A stretch of DNA of 59,943 bases from Armatimonadota bacterium (GCA_025059775.1 JANXCW010000013.1:1-59943), one strand, 5' to 3'; numbered from the stretch's first letter, positions 49,495 through 58,594 are shown. Translations and numbers: made by a program. The notes: a model not told the origin generated them from the letters alone.

Positions 49495-51335
49495 GGTTCC
49501 TCCGCCGGGCCCTCGGGTGGGCGATCCGCGGGCTGGACGCCGGGGCTCAGTACCTGGGGCTCCCCGTGCGGTGGAAGGACCTGCAGGAGAGCGCGGGAGG
49601 GCTCTTCGGGCTGCTCCGGCTGGGTCCCTGGGGAATCCTGGCGTTCGCCCTCCTGACAGGTACCTTGGGCGGGTTCGCGGCTGTGCTCTCCGTGTCTACC
49701 CCGGAGCGATCGCGCCTGCTGGGAACCTCGCTCGCGCTCGTCATGCTGGGCGCCATCGTCGCCTTTGCCTTCGCGCTTTTCCTCTCCGAGATCCGCGGAC
49801 TGCATCCCGTCCTGCGGTTCGCAGGCGGGATGTATGCCCTCTGGTACCTGCTGCTCCCGCCCGTGCTCGCGCTACCGCGGTGGGGTGCGCTGTTGCCCGC
49901 CTGGACCCTGTACGCCATCGAAGTCGGCCGTCTTGCGGCCGACCGCAGGAGTCCTCTCTGGCTTGTTCCCTGGGTTCTGCTCCTGGGACGCCTCAGCCCC
50001 GTGTTGGTGGAGCCCCTGTGGGCTTCGGTGGCCGCGTGGGCTATGGTGTACGGGTTCCTCGGGCTGGTGCTCTTCCGGGTAGCCCGCTCCGATCTTCCCG
50101 CGCCGCGGGCGGTGCTCTTCTGGAGCATGGCGGCGGTCTACGCCTGGGGCATTGTGCAAAGCCCTGCCCGGTTCGGAGAGGCCCTGCGGATGGGCTACGA
50201 CGCCCTGTTCATGTTCCTCGGGCTCTTCTGGATGTGGCTCGCCGCAGACCTGGTGGACGACGCCTCCGAGGTAGCGGAACGGGCGGTGCGCCGATTGCGG
50301 GGCGCGTTCCAGCACCGGGCCGTAGTGTGCGGGATTGCGTGCGGCTTGCTGGGGATCGGAGGGATGGGGATCCTAGTCACCGTGATGCCCGCGGCGGTGC
50401 TGGACGCCGTCCCGCAGGCTGCGGCCGTCCCCCTCATGGTCCTGCTCCGGGATCAGTGGCACGAGGGCACCCTTCTGTGCGGCCTCCTGCTGGCCGCGAC
50501 AGGCGCGGTAACCCTGTGGAGGGCCTGGAGGAGGGAGGATCCCGTGTCCGCGGCCTCCGACGCGGTGGCCTCCGCGGTTGTGGTAGGGCTGGTGTACCTC
50601 GGGGCCCGCCAGGCGTGGTCCGCGCTGTCGGAGGTGCAGGCGCCGGAGGGTTGGTGGCCGCTTTTGCTCGCTTCGGTGCCGGTGGTGGTGGAGGAGCTGA
50701 AGCAGACCTCCAAGGGCGTGCGGGAAAGCTCCGCGGCTCTCCTGACAGGCGGGGTGGCACTTCTGGGGATCGCTGCCACCGCCTTCCGGTTTGCCCAGGA
50801 ACCTCCGGCAGCTCTCCGGACCACCACCCTGTATCCCTTTCTGGGCATGGTGCTCTGGGGACTTCCGCACCTCGTGGCCCGGCTTGGAGCAGGATGGCAG
50901 GCGGAGATCCGATCCACCGCCTTCTTCCTCACGGGGTACCTCACCGCCCTGCCCGCCGCCCTCCTGCTGCCGCATCTGCGGACGGGCTCTCCGGCCCTCG
51001 CGGTGCTCCTGTGGCCGTGGGCGCTGCGGGCGGCCCGTCTGCGGCTGCCTCCCGCGTCCGGAGGGCAGGTGGCGGCGGGACTCCTGTTGGCGAGCGGTAC
51101 CCTGGCGTTCTACTACGAGCCCCTGTTCCTCCCCGTTCCCTTCGTCCCGTGGACGCAGGCGGTCCTCCAGCGACTCGGGGAGGTGCGGGCTACGGAGATG
51201 TTGGACTGGACCCAGCTCGTGGCGTGGACAGGAGCCGCCCTGAGCGGGGTGACCTTCGGTCTCGGTGGCAGGAGGGCGACGTGGGTAGCTGCCGCCGTCC
51301 TGTGGGCGGGCTGGAACCTGCTGCTCCTCCGGTGA
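49491..51335 (+). CDS. Large polytopic membrane protein, unknown
   Basis: 614 residues with about 16 predicted membrane segments and few charged loops. It starts MRFLRRALGWAIRGLDAGAQ on a GTG that overlaps the PrsW-like stop (GTGA). One loop, ASVPVVVEELKQTSKG, recalls the EExxK region of PrsW, but no matching second motif or histidines are evident, so I do not call it a protease. No family recognised. Context suggests an envelope function with the SARP/PrsW cluster. Confidence 0.75.
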   Translation: MRFLRRALGWAIRGLDAGAQYLGLPVRWKDLQESAGGLFGLLRLGPWGILAFALLTGTLGGFAAVLSVSTPERSRLLGTSLALVMLGAIVAFAFALFLSEIRGLHPVLRFAGGMYALWYLLLPPVLALPRWGALLPAWTLYAIEVGRLAADRRSPLWLVPWVLLLGRLSPVLVEPLWASVAAWAMVYGFLGLVLFRVARSDLPAPRAVLFWSMAAVYAWGIVQSPARFGEALRMGYDALFMFLGLFWMWLAADLVDDASEVAERAVRRLRGAFQHRAVVCGIACGLLGIGGMGILVTVMPAAVLDAVPQAAAVPLMVLLRDQWHEGTLLCGLLLAATGAVTLWRAWRREDPVSAASDAVASAVVVGLVYLGARQAWSALSEVQAPEGWWPLLLASVPVVVEELKQTSKGVRESSAALLTGGVALLGIAATAFRFAQEPPAALRTTTLYPFLGMVLWGLPHLVARLGAGWQAEIRSTAFFLTGYLTALPAALLLPHLRTGSPALAVLLWPWALRAARLRLPPASGGQVAAGLLLASGTLAFYYEPLFLPVPFVPWTQAVLQRLGEVRATEMLDWTQLVAWTGAALSGVTFGLGGRRATWVAAAVLWAGWNLLLLR

Positions 51336-51854
51336 CTACCGCCTGGGCCGGAACACGAGGATGAAGCTCACCTCCGCGCCGTTCTGGCCCTGTCGGACGC
51401 CTACGAGCAGTCCCCGGGAGGGCCACTCGAACAACACCTCCCCGGGTCCCGTGAACAGGAACTCAGGGTTCGCGTCCACCATCCGCAGCAGGTCCATCAG
51501 CGGACTTCCCACGCCCGCTCCGTTGGAGAACTTGAACCGGGGATCGTCCGTGGCCACGGCCAGGACCTGCCCCGGCGTCTTCACCGCCTCCGTCTCCTCC
51601 CCGTACTGGTAGTAGTCGAAGATGCAGAACCCCACCTTGGCTTCGGTGTTGCACACCCGCCGGCCGTCCTCGTTGTTCTCGTCCCGGCTGGCTCCCAGGG
51701 ACTGCACCAACTGGGCGGCGGCGTCCATGGACATCCCGATGCGGATGGGGCCGATAGCCTCCCCGGGGACGATGGCGGTGGGAACGGGCTGACTCCACAG
51801 GGGCACTCCGAGCCCCAGGCAGAACAGGATCAGGAAAACCACACCCCTTCTCAT
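51336..51854 (-). CDS. Secreted protein of unknown function
   Basis: 172 residues: signal peptide MRRGVVFLILFCLGLGVPLWS, then IGPIRIGMSMDAAAQLVQSLG, a pattern seen in small secreted proteins whose mature domain begins with I-x-L/I-G-M-S/T. Two cysteines (RVCNTEAKVGFCIFDYYQYG) probably form a disulfide. The C-terminal strand VSFILVFRPRR ends the domain. Convergent with the polytopic membrane protein gene, with adjacent stops. Confidence 0.75.
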   Translation of the reverse strand: MRRGVVFLILFCLGLGVPLWSQPVPTAIVPGEAIGPIRIGMSMDAAAQLVQSLGASRDENNEDGRRVCNTEAKVGFCIFDYYQYGEETEAVKTPGQVLAVATDDPRFKFSNGAGVGSPLMDLLRMVDANPEFLFTGPGEVLFEWPSRGLLVGVRQGQNGAEVSFILVFRPRR

Positions 51855-51963
51855 CGAGAGAACCCCCTCTGCCCAGGGCCCGGGTCTGAGGCCCGCGCGG
51901 ACTGGGCTAAGGTTTCCATTTAGGATACCACACAGGGTACGTCCGGCCTAGAAGCATCCCGCG

Positions 51964-52602
51964 CTACCTCCGGAGGAGCCGGACTGCCAACTGCCCTCCG
52001 AACACCGCGACTCCGATCCCGCAAAACACGGCCAGCAGGGCACCCACGAGTCTGTCTGTGGGGCTGTCCGCGAGGAGGAGCATGGCGAGGCCTCCGAGGG
52101 TGAAGAGCCCGCTGCCCAAAAGGTACAGGGTGAGCTTCCAGACGGGTGTCGTGCCGGCGCCTGCGCGGAAGCGTTCGAACGCGGCCTGTTGCCAGGAATG
52201 CAGGGGTGGGACCTCTGGCCAGCTGGCGACCATCCTGGACAGCTGTCCCTGATAGCTGAGGCCCACAGCTACGATCACGGCCGAGAGGAACACCACGAGG
52301 GCCAGGGCGACCACCCCCGTGATGGCCAGGGACGCCCACTCCCCGACCTCCCTTTCCAGGAACCGCTTCAGCGCCAGCAGCAGGAAAACCGACGGGAGGG
52401 TGACGCTCGTGGCGATGGCAACGAGGACCCTCCTTCGCCGATCCAGCAGGCCGCGGACGTCTCGCTCCGCGGCCTCGTCGGGGACCACCCGCCCGGGGCG
52501 GTCTGTCCCGTGGGGGAAGAACAGCCGGCGGCCGGAGCTGTCCGTGCGGAAGAGCAGGTCGTCCGCAGCCTTCACTTCCCGCTCGAGCTCGGCCGATCCC
52601 AT
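51964..52602 (-). CDS. Membrane protein, unknown
   Basis: 212 residues. A cytoplasmic N-terminus (ELEREVKAADDLLFRTDSSG) contains a short beta stretch RRLFFPHGTDRPGRVVPDEA. Four membrane segments follow in two pairs (VLVAIATSVTLPSVFLLLAL, ITGVVALALVVFLSAVIVAV; LYLLGSGLFTLGGLAMLLLA, LLAVFCGIGVAVFGGQLAV). The DxxxRRLFFPxG pattern is found in uncharacterised membrane proteins. It follows the amine oxidase gene by six bases. Confidence 0.75.
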   Translation of the reverse strand: MGSAELEREVKAADDLLFRTDSSGRRLFFPHGTDRPGRVVPDEAAERDVRGLLDRRRRVLVAIATSVTLPSVFLLLALKRFLEREVGEWASLAITGVVALALVVFLSAVIVAVGLSYQGQLSRMVASWPEVPPLHSWQQAAFERFRAGAGTTPVWKLTLYLLGSGLFTLGGLAMLLLADSPTDRLVGALLAVFCGIGVAVFGGQLAVRLLRR

Positions 52603-52608
52603 CGCCCG

Positions 52609-54198
52609 TTACCGACGCACCAGGGCCCGGATCATCCGGGCCGCCCGCCGGCCCGTCTCTGCAGCCCCGTTCATGTAGCCCTGGTAGTCGAGGCTGGTGT
52701 GCTCGCCCGCGAACAGCAGCCGCCCCACGGGTTCGAACTCCGCACCGGCGATGGTGGTGTACTGCCCCACCTTCCAGCAGGCGTAGCTCGCCCGCACGGA
52801 GGGATCCGAGGGCCAGTGCCACCGCGCCACCCGGCCTGTGTAGGCGTCGCGGGCTCCGGGAAAGACGCGTTCGAGGTCGGGCAGAGCCCTGTCTGCCTGG
52901 TCCCGGGCGAGCCCCTGCCCCACGTCCACCCCGGCTTTGCCGCCGAGGAAGATGGTGTAGGTACCGGCTCGGCCGGGCCGGCCACGGCTGCTGTCCCACC
53001 CGCTCTGGATCGGGAGATCGGTGAACAGCTCGCCCGACCCACCCCCCTTGCGCCACACCCGCTCCCGGAAGCCCAGGATAAGCTTGCTGTTGGTCCCGTA
53101 CCCCAGCTCCCGGATCGCCTTTCGCTTCACCGCAGGCAGATCCACCTGGAGCTCCACCTCCCGAAGGAGGGTGAACGGGACGGTGAGGATCACGAAGTCC
53201 GCGCGTACTTCCGCGGTGCCCGCCCCCCGGCGTTCGAAGGTGAGGCGGTAACCGCTTCCTTGCTGCCGCACCGCCACCAGGCGGTGGTCCAGCTGCAGGG
53301 AGGGCTCCAGGAGCCGGGCGAGGTGGGCGGTGATCTGCTGGTTCCCGCCCCGGACGCTGTAGCGCTCGTCGCTCTCCCCGTAGACCTCGAAGCTGGACGC
53401 GGGCTCCGTGCCGATCAGGAGGACCAGGTTGAGGGCGGACTGCTCCCCCGCGTCCAGCCCGTACTCCCCCACGTACGCCACCTCCAGCAGCTCCTTCACC
53501 CAGCCGGAGGCGCCGACACGGTCCAGGTACTCGGAGATGGACATGCGGTCCAGCTCCCGGGCCCGCGGGGTGTGCCGGCGGTAGGTGACGGTGTCACCCA
53601 CGGCGGCCTGGTCCTGCCGGATGCGGCTCGCGATCGGCCGGAACGCCCGGACCACCTCCGCCTCTCGTAGATGACGGCCCTGGAAGTAGAAGGTGGGCCG
53701 CCGGTGTGCCTCTGGACCTGCCTGGAGGTCAAGGAGCTGCAGTCCGAACAGACGCACGAGCCGGTGCATGTCCTCGTGCCCGGTGTCGATGAACTCCCCG
53801 CCGAACTCCGTGACGAGCCCCGGGACCACCGCGTCCCGCACGGACAGCATCCGGCCTCCGGTGCGGGTGCTGGCCTCGTAGATCAGGGGGCGAATCCCCG
53901 CCTGCCGCAGGTAGTACCCGGCGGTCAGCCCCGCCAGCCCGGCTCCCACGATGACCACCCTCGGAGCCTGGGGCCCCGCCAGAACCTCAAGGGGTCGGAG
54001 GAGCTGCCCGGCCGCGGCGGCCAGGGCCGCGGACCCCGCCGTCCGCAGGAACTCCCGGCGGCTTTGGCGCCGCTCCCAGCGCATGTCCACCAGCTCCTCC
54101 ACGGGCGGAGCTCCGGGCTGGTTGGCGAGGTCCGCCAGTCGCATCCACCGACGGATCCACGAGAAGGTAATGGTCCGACCGCTTCCCGTCTGCCCCAC
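52609..54198 (-). CDS. Flavin monoamine oxidase-family FAD enzyme with Tat signal
   Basis: 529 residues. A twin-arginine signal (SRREFLRTAGSAALAAAAGQ) implies export by the Tat system; tatC is 3 kb away. The FAD-binding dinucleotide motif VVIVGAGLAGLTAGYYLRQAG and the GG-R motif ASTRTGGRMLSVRD follow. The C-terminal FAD motif is GRLLFAGEHTSLDYQGYMNG with the YMNGAAETGRRAA helix. Family members oxidise amines or amino acids; substrate unknown. GTG start after GGAGGGGG. About 45 residues precede the Arg pair, longer than usual, so a later start is possible. Confidence 0.92.
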   Translation of the reverse strand: MGQTGSGRTITFSWIRRWMRLADLANQPGAPPVEELVDMRWERRQSRREFLRTAGSAALAAAAGQLLRPLEVLAGPQAPRVVIVGAGLAGLTAGYYLRQAGIRPLIYEASTRTGGRMLSVRDAVVPGLVTEFGGEFIDTGHEDMHRLVRLFGLQLLDLQAGPEAHRRPTFYFQGRHLREAEVVRAFRPIASRIRQDQAAVGDTVTYRRHTPRARELDRMSISEYLDRVGASGWVKELLEVAYVGEYGLDAGEQSALNLVLLIGTEPASSFEVYGESDERYSVRGGNQQITAHLARLLEPSLQLDHRLVAVRQQGSGYRLTFERRGAGTAEVRADFVILTVPFTLLREVELQVDLPAVKRKAIRELGYGTNSKLILGFRERVWRKGGGSGELFTDLPIQSGWDSSRGRPGRAGTYTIFLGGKAGVDVGQGLARDQADRALPDLERVFPGARDAYTGRVARWHWPSDPSVRASYACWKVGQYTTIAGAEFEPVGRLLFAGEHTSLDYQGYMNGAAETGRRAARMIRALVRR

Positions 54199-54315
54199 GG
54201 CGCCCCCTCCTCACAGGACCTGGGGTCTTTCGCCCCCGGAAGGTGCGGAGCCGGACCGGATGGCGTCCCGTACCTCCGGGGAGAGCGTCTCCTCGGGAAA
54301 CCTTGCCTGCGCCTG

Positions 54316-54331
54316 ATTAAAATGCGCTTAA
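54316..54331 (-). promoter_or_regulatory. TTAAG-N6-TTAAT direct repeat (weak candidate SARP box)
   Basis: Minus-strand TTAAG (54327-54331) and TTAAT (54316-54320), with CAAGGT 10 nt downstream. About 118 bp upstream of the amine oxidase gene; the -10 is poor. Confidence 0.35.
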
Positions 54332-54336
54332 CGTGC

Positions 54337-55005
54337 CTAGCGCTTCCGGAAGTGTCCGTGGAGGTTGTGCCACCACCCCCCCTCCTCCGTGGGTCGGGTG
54401 GCCAGGCGCACGGGGGTTTCCGGGTACAGGCGGTGCTGGCCCATCCAGGCGTTGAGGGTCGCCTCGTCCAGCAGCACGAACCGGCGGACCTCTCCGTCCG
54501 GGCCCTCGGTCTCAAATACGAAGGGCGCCACCTCCCGGAGAGGCTCCCTCCAGGGCCGGGACCCCACCGCGAAGTGCTGCACAAGGAGGTGCCCTCCCGG
54601 TCGGAGGACCCGGGTGGTCTCCTCCACGGCCCGGTGCCATTCCTCCGCACTCTCCGCCTGCTGGTAGATGCCCAGGGCCACCACCACGTCGAAGAAGGCG
54701 TCGGGAAAGGCGGAGAGGTCGTCCATGCGGCACCGGATCACCCGTCGCTCCACCTCCTCACCCGGCAGATAAGGGCGGAGCCGGTTCCGGGTATAGGCCA
54801 CCATGGCATGGGAGGCGTCGCACGCGTACACGTCAAACCCCTCCCGGGCCAACCACTCCGTGTTCCGGCCCGCGGCGCACCCCAGGTCCAAAACCCGGGT
54901 GGTGCGGGGCAGGGAGGACAGCAGGGCCACCATACGGTCGTCCGGCGGGCGGGCGGCGAACCGCTCCACCACCTCGGTCCGTTCCCAGAACGGTACCCTG
55001 CCCAT
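54337..55005 (-). CDS. Class I SAM-dependent methyltransferase
   Basis: 222 residues. Rossmann SAM motif I is TRVLDLGCAAGRNTEWLARE, acidic loop FDVYACDASHAMV, motif for adenine RCRMDDLSAFPDAFFDVVVA and post-II VLRPGGHLLVQHF. Small-molecule type (UbiE/COQ5-like), acceptor unknown. The C-terminal part (EEGGWWHNLHGHFRKR) is Trp/His-rich. ATG at 55005. Confidence 0.9.
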   Translation of the reverse strand: MGRVPFWERTEVVERFAARPPDDRMVALLSSLPRTTRVLDLGCAAGRNTEWLAREGFDVYACDASHAMVAYTRNRLRPYLPGEEVERRVIRCRMDDLSAFPDAFFDVVVALGIYQQAESAEEWHRAVEETTRVLRPGGHLLVQHFAVGSRPWREPLREVAPFVFETEGPDGEVRRFVLLDEATLNAWMGQHRLYPETPVRLATRPTEEGGWWHNLHGHFRKR

Positions 55006-55091
55006 GCCGTGCTCCCATTTTACCGGGTTCGGACACCGACCACGGCCGCTTCCGACCTCCTGTGGTAAGATCCTGGCGGAGGTGTGCGGCT

Positions 55092-55307
55092 ATGCCCATC
55101 TACGAGTATGTGTGCAGGGCGTGCGGGGAGCGGTTTGAGGAGCTCGTCCTCGGGGGCGGTCCGGAGGACGTGGTCTGCGCCAGCTGCGGATCTGGGGATG
55201 TTCGGCGTGTGCTCTCCGTGTTCGCCGTGGGGCGGGCGGAAGGGAACGGCGGTCTGGTCCCCTGCGGGCCGGACTGCTGCCGGCTGCGGGCCGCGCCGGA
55301 GGCGTGA
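55092..55307 (+). CDS. FmdB-family zinc-ribbon protein
   Basis: 71 residues. MPIYEYVCRACGERFEELVL and VVCASCGSGDVRRVLSVFAV supply two CxxC pairs of an FmdB-type zinc ribbon. A further CGPDCC lies near the C-terminus. GCGGAGGTG precedes the ATG at an acceptable distance. Twenty-five bases upstream of phoU, probably co-transcribed. Regulatory role is inferred from the family name only. Confidence 0.88.
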   Translation: MPIYEYVCRACGERFEELVLGGGPEDVVCASCGSGDVRRVLSVFAVGRAEGNGGLVPCGPDCCRLRAAPEA

Positions 55308-55331
55308 GCCCAGGGGGTCGGGGGTGGGGCC

Positions 55332-56003
55332 ATGGGGACCATGCGGCACATCCGGGAGGCGTTTGACGAAGCGCTCCAGTCCCTGGAGGAGGACATCTTG
55401 CGGATGGGCAGCCTCGCGGGGGATCTCATCCACCGGTCCGTGGAGGCCCTGCGCCGTCAGGACGCACAGGCCGCGGAGGCGGTCATCGCGGAGGACGATG
55501 TGGTGGATCGCCTGCATCTCCAGATCGAGGACCGGGTGGTCAAGCTGCTGGCCACCCAGCAGCCCATGGCCGGGGATCTGCGGGTGCTCACCTCGGCCCT
55601 GGCCATCTCCATCGATCTGGAGCGCTTGGCGGATCACGCGGAGGGGATCGCAAAGGCGGTTCGGCGCTTGGCCGACCAGCCTCCGGTGAAGCCACTTGTG
55701 GACATCCCCCGCATGGAGCAGCTGGTGCAGGAGATGTTGCAGGAAGCCCTACAGGCCTTCGCGCAGCGGGACCCAGAGCGGGCGGAGGCCCTGGCGGCGA
55801 AGGACGATCAGGTGGACGATCTGCGTAGCCAGGTGTTCCGGGAGCTCATCACCTACATGATGGAGGATCCCCGTACCATCTCCCGGGCTCTGGATCTCCT
55901 GCTGGTGGCCCAGCATCTGGAGCGGGCTGCGGACCACGTCACGAACATCGCGGAGCGGGTCATCTACATGGTCACGGGCGAGCTCCGGGAGCTGAACGTC
56001 TAA
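55332..56003 (+). CDS. phoU: Phosphate transport regulator PhoU
   Basis: 223 residues forming two similar three-helix bundles. Each contains the PhoU metal/phosphate motif: EAVIAEDDVVDRLHLQIEDR with DLERLADHAEGIAK in the first half, and LAAKDDQVDDLRSQVFRELI with HLERAADHVTNIAERVIY in the second. It acts in the cytoplasm to silence the PhoR/PhoB system and Pst transport. No pst or phoRB genes are in the window. Confidence 0.95.
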   Translation: MGTMRHIREAFDEALQSLEEDILRMGSLAGDLIHRSVEALRRQDAQAAEAVIAEDDVVDRLHLQIEDRVVKLLATQQPMAGDLRVLTSALAISIDLERLADHAEGIAKAVRRLADQPPVKPLVDIPRMEQLVQEMLQEALQAFAQRDPERAEALAAKDDQVDDLRSQVFRELITYMMEDPRTISRALDLLLVAQHLERAADHVTNIAERVIYMVTGELRELNV

Positions 56004-56037
56004 GCAAGCCGAGTCCGGTCAAGCGGGAGGGAAACGG

Positions 56038-56676
56038 ATGGAGCGGGTTCACCTTGTGGCGGAGGTCCGTCGCAAGCTCGGAAAGGAGGCGGCCCGCAAG
56101 CTACGGGCTGCGGGCAAGGTACCCGCCATCCTCTATGGCCGGGGGATTGAACCGATCCCCCTGGCCGTGGATGCGAAGGCCCTGGAGGCGGTTCTGCGCA
56201 CCGCCGCGGGTGTGAACGTTCTCCTGGACGTGGTCATCCGGGAGAACGGTGCCGAGCGCAGCGAGCTCGCCATGATCGCGGAGGTCCAGCGGCACCTGCT
56301 GCGCCGGGATCTCCTCCACGTGGACCTGCACCGCGTGAGCCTCGAGGAACGGGTGCGGGCCCGGGTGCCCTTGGTCCTGCGGGGGGAGGCCGTGGGCGTG
56401 CGGGCGGGCGGGGTGCTGGAGCAGCACCTGCGGGAGGTGGAGATCGAGGCCCTGCCGACGGAACTGCCCGCCCATCTGGAGGTGGACGTCGGCGGCCTCG
56501 AGGTGGGAGAGACATTGCACGTCCGGGATATCCGGGTACCGGCCGGAGTCACCGTGCTCACCTCGGGGGAGGAGACCGTGGTGACGGTGGTAGCCGCGGA
56601 GGAAGCGGAGGAAGCGGCTCCGGCCGAGGGAACCGCCCAGCCCGAGGTCATCCGCCGGGGGCGGGCGGAGGAGTAG
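56038..56676 (+). CDS. rplY: 50S ribosomal protein L25 / general stress protein Ctc
   Basis: 212 residues, the long Ctc (TL5) form. N-terminal 5S-rRNA-binding L25 domain (GKEAARKLRAAGKVPAILYG, then RSELAMIAEVQRHLLRRDLL with HVDLHRVS). The C-terminal beta domain (about 100-185; VPLVLRGEAVGVRAGGVLEQ) ends in an acidic tail. ATG with GGGAGGGAAACGG. Directly followed by pth with no gap, a common bacterial pair. Confidence 0.96.
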   Translation: MERVHLVAEVRRKLGKEAARKLRAAGKVPAILYGRGIEPIPLAVDAKALEAVLRTAAGVNVLLDVVIRENGAERSELAMIAEVQRHLLRRDLLHVDLHRVSLEERVRARVPLVLRGEAVGVRAGGVLEQHLREVEIEALPTELPAHLEVDVGGLEVGETLHVRDIRVPAGVTVLTSGEETVVTVVAAEEAEEAAPAEGTAQPEVIRRGRAEE

Positions 56677-57258
56677 ATGCGGCTTGTGGTGGGCCTGGGC
56701 AATCCCGGCCGCCGGTACCGGGGAACCCGCCACAACGTGGGGTGGGAGGTGGTGGACCGCCTGGGGGCACGGTGGGACGTGGAGATCTCCCGGGAGGAAG
56801 GGGAAGCCCTGGTGGGGAGGGGGGAGATCGGAGGGGTAGGGGTGCTGCTCGTGAAGCCTCTCACGTACATGAACCGGAGCGGGGAAGCGGTGCGGTGGCT
56901 TATGCATCGCTACGGGCTGCGGCCGCAGGAGATCGTGGTGGTCTACGACGACGTGGATCTCCCGATGGGATCGATCCGCGTCCGTGCCCGGGGCGGTGCG
57001 GGCGGTCATCACGGCATGGCCTCCGTCCTGGAGGCCCTGGGAACCCAGGAGATTCCCAGGGTGCGGGTGGGCATCGGGCGACCCCGCGGCGACGCCGCGG
57101 AGTACGTGCTCTCCCGGTTCGCACCCGGGGAGCGGCCAGCGATGGAAGAGGCGATGGAGCGGGCCGCGGATGCGGTGGAGACGATCCTGCGGGAGGGGAT
57201 TGAGGTGGCCATGAACCGCTACAACCGCCGGGCCCCGGTCCCCCAGGAACGGGTATAG
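56677..57258 (+). CDS. pth: Peptidyl-tRNA hydrolase
   Basis: 193 residues. Signatures GLGNPGRRYRGTRHNVGWEV with the catalytic His in TRHNVG, the VLLVKPLTYMNRSGEAV loop with the conserved Asn, the catalytic Asp in VVYDDVDLPMG and GGAGGHHGMASVLEALGT. Recycles peptidyl-tRNA released during translation. Start codon directly follows the rplY stop. Confidence 0.97.
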   Translation: MRLVVGLGNPGRRYRGTRHNVGWEVVDRLGARWDVEISREEGEALVGRGEIGGVGVLLVKPLTYMNRSGEAVRWLMHRYGLRPQEIVVVYDDVDLPMGSIRVRARGGAGGHHGMASVLEALGTQEIPRVRVGIGRPRGDAAEYVLSRFAPGERPAMEEAMERAADAVETILREGIEVAMNRYNRRAPVPQERV

Positions 57259-57270
57259 TAGGATGAAGCC

Positions 57271-58008
57271 GTGGGCGCGCCCATGACCTGGATCGAGCAC
57301 CTGGAGGAGCTGCGCCAGCGGCTCCTGTGGAGTGTGGTGGGCCTTGCCCTCGGAACGGCCATCTCCTGGACGTTTTCGGATGCCCTGTTGCGCCTCCTCC
57401 TGAGGCCCAGCGGGGGGATTCAGCTCCACGCCATCGGCATGCTGGAGCCCTTTCTGGCCCGGTTCCGGGTGGCGGTCACGGGCGGCCTTGCGCTCTCCAT
57501 GCCCTGGATCGTGTACCACGTCTTCCGGTTCATCGACCCCGCCCTGGAGCCGCACGAGCGGCGAGTGCTCATCCCTGTCTCCCTCGCCGCCGGGTTGCTG
57601 TTCGCCTTCGGGGTGGTCTTCGGATACTTCTTCCTGCTGCCTTCCGCGAGCCGGTGGCTGTTGGCTCAGGCAGGCGAGGTGATCCGGGTCCAGATCACTG
57701 CCCTGAATTACCTCTCCTTCGTCACGTGGTTTCTGGTGGCCACGGGGCTGGGGTTTGAGACACCGCTGCTGGTGGTGGCCGCGTGCGCCCTCGGCATCGT
57801 GACGCCCCAGCGACTGCAGCGGGAGTGGCGTACCGCGGTGCTGGCCATCCTGGTGCTCTCCGCGGCCGTCACCCCCGACTGGAGCCCCGTGACCATGTTC
57901 CTCCTGGCCCTCCCCATGATCGTGCTCTATGAGGGAGCGGTGCTCGTCTCCTTCCTTATCGTGCGCCGACGGGCGCAGAAAGCCCAGGACGCGGCCCTGG
58001 AGGTGTGA
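57271..58008 (+). CDS. tatC: Sec-independent protein translocase subunit TatC
   Basis: 245 residues with six membrane segments. The N-terminal MTWIEHLEELRQRLLWSVVG carries the Glu-containing signal-recognition motif (HLxELRxRL). FRFIDPALEPHERRVLIPVS and the TALNYLSFVTWFLVATGLGFETPL segment are typical. GTG at 57271 (ATG four codons later also possible); TAGGAT lies six bases upstream, so the gene may have its own leaderless promoter. No tatA in the window. A Tat-signal amine oxidase and a molybdoenzyme are nearby. Confidence 0.93.
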   Translation: MGAPMTWIEHLEELRQRLLWSVVGLALGTAISWTFSDALLRLLLRPSGGIQLHAIGMLEPFLARFRVAVTGGLALSMPWIVYHVFRFIDPALEPHERRVLIPVSLAAGLLFAFGVVFGYFFLLPSASRWLLAQAGEVIRVQITALNYLSFVTWFLVATGLGFETPLLVVAACALGIVTPQRLQREWRTAVLAILVLSAAVTPDWSPVTMFLLALPMIVLYEGAVLVSFLIVRRRAQKAQDAALEV

Positions 58009-58009
58009 G

Positions 58010-58594
58010 GTGGATTCCCGAAGCGCGACGAAGAGCCGTATTCCGCCGGGACAGTACGTGACGGAGAAGTGGCCGGTGCTGCACTACGGCTCCGTGCCCC
58101 AGGTGGATCTCGCGAGGTGGACCTTCCGGGTCTTCGGGGCCGTGGAGGAGGAGCGAACCTGGACGTACGAGGAGTTCCTGCGGCTGGGGCACGCCGTGGT
58201 GCGGTGCGACGTGCACTGTGTGACCCACTGGAGCCGGCTGGACAACGTCTTCGAGGGAGTCCCGGCCCGGGCGGTGCTCCGGCAGGTGCGTTGCAGGCCC
58301 GGGGCGGACTGGGTGATGGTGCACGCGGAGCAGGGCTACACCACTAACCTCCACGTCACAGATCTGGACCGGGACGATGTGCTCTTCGCCTACAAGCACG
58401 ACGGGGAGCCCCTCACCCCGGAACACGGCTGGCCCCTGCGGCTGGTGGTCCCGCACCTGTACTTCTGGAAGAGCGCCAAGTGGGTGCGGGGACTGGAGTT
58501 TCTGATGGAGGACCGGCCCGGGTTCTGGGAACGGGCGGGCTACCACATGCGGGGGGATCCCTGGCGGGAGCAACGGTTCTGGGAGGACGGGTAA
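58010..58594 (+). CDS. Sulfite-oxidase-family molybdopterin-dependent protein (MsrP/YedY-like core)
   Basis: 194 residues. IPPGQYVTEKWPVLHYGSVP, the molybdenum-ligand Cys in VRCDVHCVTHWSRLDNVFEG and VMVHAEQGYTTNLHVTDL belong to the oxidoreductase molybdopterin-binding domain. The late PLRLVVPHLYFWKSAKWVRG is also typical. It lacks a signal peptide and heme or dimerisation domains, so it is a cytoplasmic single-domain version; reaction unknown. GTG at 58010, one base after the tatC stop, with GGAGGTGTG as ribosome-binding site. Confidence 0.88.
   Translation: MDSRSATKSRIPPGQYVTEKWPVLHYGSVPQVDLARWTFRVFGAVEEERTWTYEEFLRLGHAVVRCDVHCVTHWSRLDNVFEGVPARAVLRQVRCRPGADWVMVHAEQGYTTNLHVTDLDRDDVLFAYKHDGEPLTPEHGWPLRLVVPHLYFWKSAKWVRGLEFLMEDRPGFWERAGYHMRGDPWREQRFWEDG

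Noticed and set aside
49491-51335. Fifth PrsW protease
   Set aside because: One EExxK-like loop is present, but the second glutamate motif and the histidines are not, and the topology is much larger.
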